64,000 nucleotides of DNA from NCBI GenBank assembly GCA_016714365.1, contig JADJNH010000005.1, positions 1,402,501 to 1,466,500 of the forward strand, in the 5' to 3' direction. Position numbers and translations under genes: made by a program. The notes under the pieces are model-generated. The model did not search any database, had not been told where the DNA came from, and saw nothing but the letters and a program-made list of their open reading frames with translations. Position 1 is the first letter of the stretch, and each line of letters begins with the position of its first letter. The DNA comes from Candidatus Vicinibacter affinis. Lineage in GTDB: Bacteria > Bacteroidota > Bacteroidia > Chitinophagales > Saprospiraceae. Positions 36,778 to 44,590 of this stretch are shown here, one piece after another.

Positions 36778-37815
36778 TTATTTTGCTATCCTCTTTTCCT
36801 CCAAACTAAGATTTCTATCATTATTCCTCACCTCAGCCTATGGACTCCCCGGCGGATTCTTCCCTATATCTACACCCCATTTTACATTGAATTTACTGCG
36901 GAGTACACCGGCTTCTACAAACGGACGAATATTTAACCGCACACCATCGTTTAAATCAGGCTCCCAACCGATGGGTTGTTGCTCTAATGATTTCCAACGA
37001 ACAAAAATGTCGTAAGGGGCTTCGCCACGCAGGATGGCTTCTAAGTTTTCTTTTAGTTTTTGTGCGGCACTGAGCAAACCTTCTGCACTGCTTTCGCCTG
37101 CATTCTTTCTGGCTACGCATTCATGAATCCAATCATTGAGATACGTATAGGTGAGTTTGGAAAGATTGTCTTTGTCTAATTTGTGGTGATTGACCAAGGC
37201 CGAAAAACCATCCTTGTGGCCATCCCAGATATGCCAGATAAATGGACGGTTTTGAAACACCTTGCAATGCTGCACAAAATACACATCCAGCAGCCAGGCT
37301 TCTAAGTTGGTGGATTTTGCACCTTCTATTTGCAGTAGTAGGGTAATGGTTTGGTTGATCCATTCTCTGACAAAAACCTGTTGCAAATAATCTCTCAACC
37401 GTTCTGAACGGGCGTGTTCGGTATTATCCGAAGGAATACAAAATATTCCATCCTTATCGATAAGATGGTTGAATGATTTTACTCCAGGCTTTACGCTTTG
37501 TAAAAACTGAACACTTTCAGCCAATAAGTCATCGTGATTAACCGCATACACAAAAGAAATCAAAGGTTTTTCATTCGGGTCTGAAATTTTCCAGAAGTAT
37601 TTGAAAGCAACAAATGGTGAATACTGCATATCAAAGCCATACAGCCGTTTCAAATAGTTGGCAGTTTTTTCAACACCTGAGTTAGATTTTTTGCCGGTCA
37701 CATTTTGCCCTAAAGATTTTAAAAAATTATCGTTTTCGAGGGAATAGGCCATCACCTTTTCCAACTCAGTGTAAATCATTGTTCTGCTTGTATGTATGGT
37801 TTTTATTTTAGTCAC
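36778..37815 (-). pseudogene. chimeric remnant with adenine DNA methylase (PglX-like) C-terminus
   Basis: The frame from 37815 has two parts. Residues about 1-113 (YLKRLYGFDMQYSPFVAFKY ... VNHDDLLAESVQFLQ) look unrelated to a methylase. From about 116 on, NRPFIWHIWDGHKDGFSALV and LTYTYLNDWI, then DIFVRWKSLEQQPIGWEPDL and RLNIRPF match the C-terminus of large N-6 adenine methylases (Eco57I/PglX class). TAG at 36838-36840 replaces the Trp usual after GSP, yet sense continues (AEVRNNDRNLSLEEKRIAK) to TAA at 36778. The catalytic NPPY domain is absent. Best read as a deletion fusion plus a nonsense mutation. Confidence 0.7.
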
Positions 37816-38515
37816 CTGGGTAGATATTCTGTTTAGTTTTAAGAATAGTCTTAAGAATTTAATAAAAGTACTAAATAATCAGATTGTTTTTGCTAGGGTT
37901 AAATTGTTAAAATCTTAATCGTTTAAAAAAACGTATAAAGTATAAGGTCGAGGTTTGATTGGCATAGTATTACTTTTAACTTTACATTTGATCAAGAATT
38001 GACTAAATAAATTGAAAAATTTGCTATTAACCATAATGAATTCATAGAAACTTCGTGTTGTTCCAGGTATTTACTCCTGGTTCAAGAGCAAGTATAATAC
38101 AATTTTTTCCAAATCTGAAAGAAGGTCTTAAAAATGTTAATCTATGAAACTCACAGATTCAGGCTCATTCACTATTTAATAGGATTTATAATTATCAAGA
38201 AATTTTAAATAGACATATTGATTAATATTAAAATATTTGAAAATCAACATATTATATTTTTGATTTCAGATTATTGTCAATGTCCTAGGTTCTCAATATG
38301 CATTTATATTCAAAAAATGATTGGGATAAAAGAACTCCATATTAATTGAATCAAAAAATGGCACAATTTAAATCTATCAGAACATATTATATTATTATGT
38401 AATGTGATTTAAGTGAATTAATATACAGTCGAGTTCTAATCCCTAATTATTGTATTAGGTTTAATACAACTTAAGGCTCTGAGATTTTAAAAACTCAATC
38501 TCGATCCCATTATTT
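37816..38515. other. non-coding AT-rich gap, edge of decayed BREX/McrBC island
   Basis: A 700-base stretch with no supportable gene on either strand. It is very AT-rich with many stops in all frames. The missing BREX genes (brxA, brxB, brxC) would be expected here, but I see no recognisable fragments of them. No clear repeat or attachment site was found. Confidence 0.4.
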
Positions 38516-38836
38516 TTAAATGACTTCAGGAACTCCCATGCAAGTACCAACTTCTTTAAATAAAGAGGCTTTAAAATGAATCTTTAAATAACTCTTATTT
38601 AAATAATTTTTTTCAAAATCATAAGGCTCTATTATGTAGTGGATTTTTTCTGTACCTGTAATGTCATCAATAGTGGAAATCAGTTCCCAGTCTTCTTCGA
38701 TTTGAGTCTTATCAGCTGATGTATAACCATAAATTTCCACTCGGAAGGGTATCCCATAATCCTCTTTTTCAAATTTTATTTTTATGGTAAAATCCTTACC
38801 GGTTGCACTGTAGCGAATGGATTCAATTTGGGCCAT
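38516..38836 (-). CDS. hypothetical small protein
   Basis: 106 residues, soluble, predicted mainly beta strand (IRYSATGKDFTIKIKFEKED ... FRVEIYGYTSADKTQ ... KIHYIIEPYDFE). No signal peptide and no family I recognise. Codon choice and composition look like a real gene. It stands alone between two long gaps. Confidence 0.5.
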   Translation of the reverse strand: MAQIESIRYSATGKDFTIKIKFEKEDYGIPFRVEIYGYTSADKTQIEEDWELISTIDDITGTEKIHYIIEPYDFEKNYLNKSYLKIHFKASLFKEVGTCMGVPEVI

Positions 38837-39348
38837 TGTAAAGGGTTTAATAGGTTAGATATGGTGACCAAGTTATGAAAGATATTTTATCTTGTTATGT
38901 TTTTTAAATAAATAGCCTTCTTCCATTCCGGTTTTATTATTTTCATTCTGCCAAAGATGATATATTCCCCCATAATTCGATCTTAATTTGCCAGACCACA
39001 TTTTACCTGGGCAATGCAGCTTTTATTCTTGTACCAAACTAAATATTTCTGAAACATCCAACTTGTTAAATTTAAATTCTAAAGCCCACAAGGATGATTT
39101 AATGGTGTACCACTTTTCCTTCCCCCAATGAAGGAAATCCCTACTTTTATAGCAGCGTTCTGAATGCAAGCCGTTTTGATTCATAATAAATTTGTATTCT
39201 TGATTTTATTTGAATTACGGCCAGGTAATAAATGTGTTAGTTTTTCTCCCAAGGCTGGTGCAGAAAGTAAAACCTCTATAAATCAATATAAATGGAATTA
39301 TTTTCATATAACCTGTGTTAGTTAAATTCACCTTTAAATTAAAAGCTT
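38837..39348. other. gap with one candidate short ORF
   Basis: Apart from the 53-codon frame listed separately at 39023-39184, this 512-base stretch shows nothing I can support. A spaced AT-rich segment before 39349 probably carries the promoter of the next gene, but no clean -7 box was found. Confidence 0.3.
39023..39184 (-). CDS. possible 53-residue protein
   Basis: An open frame starts with ATG at 39184 and ends with TAA at 39023-39025. It includes LHWGKEKWYTIKSSLWALEF, unusually rich in Trp and charged residues for random AT-rich DNA. There is no ribosome-binding signal (not expected in Bacteroidota) and no recognised family. It could be a fragment of a longer decayed gene. Confidence 0.25.
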   Translation of the reverse strand: MNQNGLHSERCYKSRDFLHWGKEKWYTIKSSLWALEFKFNKLDVSEIFSLVQE

Positions 39349-39942
39349 ATGGATAATTCTAAAATTTCACATATAATAGAGCCGTTCAATCAAGATAATT
39401 CGGTTTGTACCTTTATAGGATCATCTTCTATAATTGCTGAAGATGCAGATAAAATCAGTCAACTGGCTTCCATTCTTTCCGGAGCTGGGAATAATATGGT
39501 TTTTCGTTCTTTGCACAATAAAGGAGCTGCAGGAATATTTAACTATGGGATTTCTCAGGAATGGAGGCTGCAAAGAATTGTCAAAAGTCATACCTACCTG
39601 CATTTCTACAACAGACCCGATGAGGATTGTCCTTCCGGCAAACATATACTCCAAAATCCTGAGCGAATGTTTCCATCTGAACTAACCGACTACCAATACC
39701 ATGTTCTTGCGAACCATATGGATGCGCTTCATACAGTGGATATACCAATTGCAGGAGATAATGCAGAACTTTACCGAGTATTGATATTGGGAATAAAAAA
39801 TATGAAGCCTTCATCTGTAGTATTTTTTTATGACCAGCAGAAGAATTTAAACTTTAAAGCTGTGGATTATTGTAGGGAGTTATGCAAGGAACAGAATATT
39901 CCTTTTTTTGAAAGCTCTGAATGGATGAGGATGCTGAATTGA
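39349..39942 (+). CDS. hypothetical protein, Rossmann-like start
   Basis: 197 residues, soluble. It begins with a strand-and-loop pattern (NSVCTFIGSSSIIAEDADK) that recalls Rossmann-like or SLOG nucleotide-binding folds, and has later hydrophobic strands (ELYRVLILGIKN, SSVVFFYD). HHis or Cys clusters are not conserved enough to name a family. One protein-coding gene on its own strand, with minus-strand genes on both sides. Function unknown. Confidence 0.55.
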   Translation: MDNSKISHIIEPFNQDNSVCTFIGSSSIIAEDADKISQLASILSGAGNNMVFRSLHNKGAAGIFNYGISQEWRLQRIVKSHTYLHFYNRPDEDCPSGKHILQNPERMFPSELTDYQYHVLANHMDALHTVDIPIAGDNAELYRVLILGIKNMKPSSVVFFYDQQKNLNFKAVDYCRELCKEQNIPFFESSEWMRMLN

Positions 39943-40227
39943 ATAATCAGGTTTACCCAACTAGAATTTTGAATGAACTTTGTAATATTATGTTAGAATT
40001 TTAAAACTCATTCTTCATCACCCTCCTCCGCGTAGAGAATAATTCATTCTGTCTTCATCTTTATAGGTTGCTTTAACAAATATATTTTATTGAAATACAG
40101 TTAGGAAAAGGAAGAAGTCAAGCAAATATTTTAAAGTTCCGATTTCTTCTATTGAATGAAAATCACGGAGCATATTTTAATTCTTATGTGAGTTGTATTG
40201 AATTCTCTTATGAAAAGCCAATAACAT

Positions 40228-40902
40228 TCACTGGTTTGACCCTTCCCCTTTAATTTCTCCCATAAACCAGGAAGCCATATAAGCAGTTACAGTTCCAAAC
40301 AAAGCCACTCCGGTTGTCATCAGGATTCCTGCAATGATTCGGCCTTCTGTGGTAACGGGATATTTATCTCCATAGGCGCCGTAATTAATTGTGGAGTATG
40401 CCCACCAAATAGCGTCCTCATCAGTCAGGATATTGCTTTCTGGATCGTGTTCCACCTGCAGGATGGCTATGGACGCAAATATGATCATAAAGGTGGCCAC
40501 TATGGCAGCGGTTCCAAGGGCACTATTGGTCCTTTTTTGATAAACATGGTTCACCAGATGATGTACGGATTTAAAGGCTCTCAGGATTCGCAGCAATCTG
40601 ATGAGACGGAAAGCCCTTCCTGTTCTCAGGGCATCCACCGCTGGAATACTCGCCAGCAGGTCTATCCAACCCCACTTCATATATTCCAACTTGCTCTTAG
40701 CATGATAAAACCGATAGGCAAAATCAAATAAGAAAACCATGCAAATCATATGATCTAGTAAATGCAATATTTTGGATATTTCCGGCGGCAATTTTAACAG
40801 GGTGTCAAGCATCAGTGCTACCAACACATAAATGGACAATAAGATAATCAGGATGTTCATGAAGCCTAGTTTCTCAGTTTTTTCCGTTTGTTCTGTTTCC
40901 AT
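40228..40902 (-). CDS. ion transporter, voltage-gated channel fold with atypical selectivity filter
   Basis: 224 residues with six transmembrane segments. S4 carries regularly spaced arginines (RTGRAFRLIRLLRILRAF), typical of a voltage sensor. The pore loop aligns without gaps to K+ channels (DAIWWAYSTI ... YGDKYPVT), but the filter TTVGYGD is replaced by NYGAYGD. The last two-thirds (YGD) is kept; the first Thr-Val-Gly is not. A cation channel is certain by fold; K+ selectivity is doubtful. The N-terminus is a short acidic leader. Single gene. Confidence 0.85.
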   Translation of the reverse strand: METEQTEKTEKLGFMNILIILLSIYVLVALMLDTLLKLPPEISKILHLLDHMICMVFLFDFAYRFYHAKSKLEYMKWGWIDLLASIPAVDALRTGRAFRLIRLLRILRAFKSVHHLVNHVYQKRTNSALGTAAIVATFMIIFASIAILQVEHDPESNILTDEDAIWWAYSTINYGAYGDKYPVTTEGRIIAGILMTTGVALFGTVTAYMASWFMGEIKGEGSNQ

Positions 40903-41476
40903 AAAATTGATTTAAGTTTTGGACAATGGTTGATCATTTCAAATTATTCAACAAACCATGGTTTGTGGTAATTGGTAAAAATAGTGATGATTTTACTCTT
41001 CCTTTACTTTCGGAAAAGTACCAGATGAATGAGCTTGAATGGGTGATAGAGAGATTCCTGTTTTGAGACTTATTTTCATCAATTTTATCAAAGCAAAGAG
41101 TTTACCAGGGAGCCCCTAGAATTTATGGACTTTAATCGACAAGCCCATGTTATAGGTTCTATCCTAAATGAATGTATAAAATTTTCTTCTGTTCTAATTT
41201 GAAATATTTCAAATAAAAATTTAATAATATATTGATATTAAATTATATATATATTTTATAAAAAAATATTTATACAATAATTATCATTTTACTAAACACT
41301 GTTCATTATATTTGCGTTGTTAATTTGAAAAACTGATCAAAATGGGGTTTGTGAAAAGGGAGTCATTTATACAATTGAAGAAAGCAATTGGAAGAATGAA
41401 AAACTCCCAAAGCAAATGTCTTATTTTTCACCGGTTGCTTTTTAAATGACTTATTCACTAACTAATCAAGCTGTAC
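40903..41476. other. AT-rich gap upstream of efflux regulator
   Basis: A 574-base gap between the divergent ion channel and tetR genes. It contains the tetR promoter/operator listed at 41292-41314. The remainder (40903-41290) is AT-rich and shows no other feature. Confidence 0.35.
41292..41314 (+). promoter_or_regulatory. tetR promoter with overlapping operator-like palindrome (site 1)
   Basis: CTAAACACTGTTCAT at 41292-41306 has an inner palindrome (AACA-C-TGTT). TATATTTG at 41307-41314 follows directly and matches the Bacteroidota -7 box TAnnTTTG. A nearly identical sequence lies at 42111-42125, between tetR and tolC. A repressor bound here would block the promoter, as expected for TetR autoregulation. 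Confidence 0.5.
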
Positions 41477-42094
41477 ATGGGAATTTCTGAAAGAAAGGAA
41501 AGGGAAAAAATTGAATTGCGGGAACTCATTCTCCTAAAAGCAAAAGAAATACTTTCCAAAGAAGGACAGGATCAGTTGTCCATCCGAAAAATTGCCACCG
41601 CCGCAGAATACAGCCCGGCGACCATTTACCTGTACTTCAAGGATAAGGACGAAATCCTGTTTTCGCTCATGGAAATGGGCTTTACGCTGATGGGTAAGTT
41701 TTTGATGGAAGCCATCTCCGAACCTGATCCGGTGAAGCGGATCGCTGCCATCGGCAGAGGTTACGTGCGGTTTGGAATCGACAATCCGGATTGGTATGAA
41801 CTGATGTTCAATTCTGAAAAACCAATGAACCATCTGGAGCGATGCAAGGAAGTCTGGGGGCAAGGCTTGAGCCTCTTCGAACTCCTGGTTTCCACCTGTC
41901 AGGAAGTCATCGACAGCAGAAGAACTAGAGGCAACGATCCACACATCATGGCCCTCCAACTATGGAGCAATGTCCATGGACTTGTCAGCTTGGTCCAATC
42001 TCAACGACTGGACATCATCGAAAAAGCTCATCCGGATCATCTGGTGGCAGCCACGCTGGATCACATCATGAATTGCATTTTTATCAACGAATAA
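41477..42094 (+). CDS. TetR family transcriptional regulator of efflux operon
   Basis: 205 residues. The N-terminal HTH is classic TetR (RELILLKAKEILSKEGQDQ, then LSIRKIATAAEYSPATIYLYF, about residues 31-51), followed by a helical ligand domain with a TetR_C-type region (WYELMFNSEKP). It is the first gene before tolC, hlyD and RND genes, 34 bases from the preferred tolC start. It most likely represses the efflux operon and itself through the two CTAAACA-type sites and releases on binding an efflux substrate. Confidence 0.92.
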   Translation: MGISERKEREKIELRELILLKAKEILSKEGQDQLSIRKIATAAEYSPATIYLYFKDKDEILFSLMEMGFTLMGKFLMEAISEPDPVKRIAAIGRGYVRFGIDNPDWYELMFNSEKPMNHLERCKEVWGQGLSLFELLVSTCQEVIDSRRTRGNDPHIMALQLWSNVHGLVSLVQSQRLDIIEKAHPDHLVAATLDHIMNCIFINE

Positions 42095-42110
42095 TTTTTT
42101 TACCTTTTTG

Positions 42111-42125
42111 CTAAACAGTGTATAT
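42111..42125 (+). promoter_or_regulatory. operator-like palindrome between tetR and tolC (site 2)
   Basis: CTAAACAGTGTATAT repeats site 1 (41292-41306) with the central base changed. It ends 3 bases before the preferred tolC ATG at 42129. A second binding site for the same TetR protein is the simplest reading. Confidence 0.45.
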
Positions 42126-42128
42126 ATT

Positions 42129-43460
42129 ATGATCACAATTTATAGACTCCTTCATTTGATCTTTTTTTTCTTATTGATCAGCCCTCTTATTCAGGCACAG
42201 GACTTTGGGCCCCTCGTCAAAGCCACCTGGAAACAAAGTAAAGAATTGCAAGCCAGAAGTTTTGAACTTCAAAAAGCAGAGTCTGCTTTCCTGGAAGCAA
42301 AAGCCTTGTACAGACCCACCGTAAATTTTGGAACTCAATACACACTGGCTTACGGAGGCAGATCTATTGCCTTACCTATTGGGGATCTCTTTAATCCGGT
42401 CTACAATACCCTGAACCAGCTGACAGGCACGAATAATTTTGGGAGTCTGGAAAATGTGGAAACCCAGTTTTTACCCAATAATTTCTACGATGCCCGACTC
42501 AGGGTGCAACAACCCATTTATTATCCTGAGATCAGCGTGAATAAATCTATCCATGAGGAAAAATTAAAGCTCCAACAACTGGAGGTGAAAGCTTATAAAC
42601 GCTTACTCAGCAAAGAGCTCATGACGACCCTTTTTCAATACAAAAGTGCGGAGGCTTATCAACGGATTATTTCACAAACGGATACTTTGTTGGCAGAAGC
42701 TGTCAGAACAACTTCCAGCATGATCAGGAATGGAATTGCCTTGCCTTCGGCACTTCATCGCATAGAGTCAGAAAGAGCCTCTCTGGAAGCAAAAAAATTA
42801 GAAACAGAGGCCATCCGGAAGAATGCATTTAATTATTTGTCTTTTCTGATGGGACCAGAGGTGGAAAATCTGATAAGCCAATTGGTACTTACAGAATTTC
42901 CTGAGTTGAATAAATTCCCGGCTGACGACGCAGAGGAATTGGAACAATTGAAATCAGGTATAAAAATCAACGAACTCCTGCAGAAAAAGGAAAATCAATT
43001 TTACAGACCACGTTTGGGCGCCCAACTCGATCTGGGTTCACAGGAATTTGATTTTGGTTTTGATCCTTATGTTTTGCTTGGAATTAATTTGGAAATCAAT
43101 CTCTATGACGGCGCTCGTCATAAATTGAGAAAAGACCAAAATAAATCTGCCATTGCGGCCATTCAATCCAGACACGATCATCTAAAAGATCAATTTGGAC
43201 TTCGCTCCGCTTCCAGTCTAAACAATTTGGAATCTGCGCGTGCACAAGCAAACACATTTGCGCCACGCATCGACCATGCAAAGAAATTGTATCAGGAAAT
43301 TTTTAAAAAATATAAAGAAGGATCCGTAAATTATTTGGAGCTGCTGGATGCACAGACTCAGTTGTTCCGTACGGAAACAGAATACAGTCTGTCCAGATTT
43401 CAGGTTTGGATCAGATGGGCAGAACATTTGTACAACACTGCCAATTTTCCCATCGACTAA
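42129..43460 (+). CDS. TolC family outer-membrane efflux protein
   Basis: About 443 residues from ATG at 42129. A TTG at 42108 would add 7 residues but overlaps the operator-like site. Signal peptide (LLISPLIQAQD), then two TolC-type outer-membrane efflux domains with long coiled helices (ELQKAESAFLEAKALYRPTV ... YKEGSVNYLELLDAQTQLF) and beta-barrel segments. It would form the trimeric exit duct of the tripartite pump. Next gene (hlyD) begins 32 bases on. Length is normal. Confidence 0.92.
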   Translation: MITIYRLLHLIFFFLLISPLIQAQDFGPLVKATWKQSKELQARSFELQKAESAFLEAKALYRPTVNFGTQYTLAYGGRSIALPIGDLFNPVYNTLNQLTGTNNFGSLENVETQFLPNNFYDARLRVQQPIYYPEISVNKSIHEEKLKLQQLEVKAYKRLLSKELMTTLFQYKSAEAYQRIISQTDTLLAEAVRTTSSMIRNGIALPSALHRIESERASLEAKKLETEAIRKNAFNYLSFLMGPEVENLISQLVLTEFPELNKFPADDAEELEQLKSGIKINELLQKKENQFYRPRLGAQLDLGSQEFDFGFDPYVLLGINLEINLYDGARHKLRKDQNKSAIAAIQSRHDHLKDQFGLRSASSLNNLESARAQANTFAPRIDHAKKLYQEIFKKYKEGSVNYLELLDAQTQLFRTETEYSLSRFQVWIRWAEHLYNTANFPID

Positions 43461-43492
43461 TCAAATTTTTTATTTCAATATAATTCGACCAA

Positions 43493-44539
43493 ATGAAAAA
43501 GTTTTTCTTCTCCGGTTTATTCTTTTTATTCCTATTACTTGGATGTAAAAAACAAGCTCAAATTACTCCGACAGACATCGCTCAGGATTTAAATACCATT
43601 CCTGTGAAAACTGCTAAAATAGCAACCAGTAAAGAATCTGAATCCATTTCTGCGCTGGGAATTGTCATGTCGGAATCTGATGCAAAACCATCGTTTAAAA
43701 CAGGAGGGGTCATCGCCCGTACTTTTGTTAAGGAAGGCGATGCCGTAAAAAAAGGACAATTGCTCGCCACTTTGCTCATGACTGAAATAAATGCTCAGGT
43801 TAAAATGGCGGAAGAAGCTTTGCAAAAGTCATTGCGTGATTTAAATCGTGTCAAAAATCTTTATGCCGACAGCGTCGCTACTTTGGAGCAATTTCAAAAT
43901 GCATCCACCGCCTTGGAGATGGCCGAAAAGTCTGCTGAGATTGCGCGCTTCAACAAAGGGTACAGCGAAGTTCGTTCACCAATTTCAGGAAGAATCGTAA
44001 AACAAATTTTGCATCCAGGTGAACTGGCCGGACCGGGTACGCCTGTCTACGTTGTAATAGGAACCCAAAATCAGGATTGGACGGTAAGAGTAGGTCTTAC
44101 AGATCGGGATTGGGCTAGGGTTAACATCGGTGACCAGGCTGAATTAAGTTTGGATGCTTACCCGGAGAAAAAGTTTGCTGCGGTGGTGGATGACAAGGCC
44201 CCTGTAGGCGGGGACGCAAGCGGCACGCTGGATGTCATATTAAAAATAAAAAATCTGAACAGCTCTCTCGCAGCAGGTCTTGTAGCCAAAACCAACATCT
44301 ATCCAAAATCCGGTTCTACCTATACGACCATTCCCATTGAAGCAATGGTGGAAATGAATCAACAATCAGCTTATGTTTTTATCATCGAAGATGGAAAAGC
44401 TAAAAAGAAAATGTTGAAAATTATCAGATTGATGGGTGATAAAGTGGCCATCCAATCAGATTCAACTCTACCGGATGAAGTCATCACAACAGGGTCTTCC
44501 TATCTCGAAGAAGGGGATCTGGTTCGTAAAGTTAATTAG
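43493..44539 (+). CDS. RND efflux periplasmic adaptor (HlyD/MFP family) lipoprotein
   Basis: 348 residues with a lipobox (LLLGCKK, Cys18), so it is likely anchored to the inner membrane. The biotinyl-lipoyl part (GGVIARTFVKEGDAVKKGQLLA) and alpha-hairpin (AEEALQKSLRDLNRVKNLYA) are clear, followed by a beta-barrel (SPISGRIVKQILHPGELAGPG) and a membrane-proximal part. It links the RND pump to TolC. Gene order tolC-hlyD-RND is typical for Bacteroidota efflux operons. Confidence 0.93.
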   Translation: MKKFFFSGLFFLFLLLGCKKQAQITPTDIAQDLNTIPVKTAKIATSKESESISALGIVMSESDAKPSFKTGGVIARTFVKEGDAVKKGQLLATLLMTEINAQVKMAEEALQKSLRDLNRVKNLYADSVATLEQFQNASTALEMAEKSAEIARFNKGYSEVRSPISGRIVKQILHPGELAGPGTPVYVVIGTQNQDWTVRVGLTDRDWARVNIGDQAELSLDAYPEKKFAAVVDDKAPVGGDASGTLDVILKIKNLNSSLAAGLVAKTNIYPKSGSTYTTIPIEAMVEMNQQSAYVFIIEDGKAKKKMLKIIRLMGDKVAIQSDSTLPDEVITTGSSYLEEGDLVRKVN

Positions 44540-44590
44540 CATTAATATTTCAAAATAAAATTGATCACTTCGGTTACTAAAACATAGATC

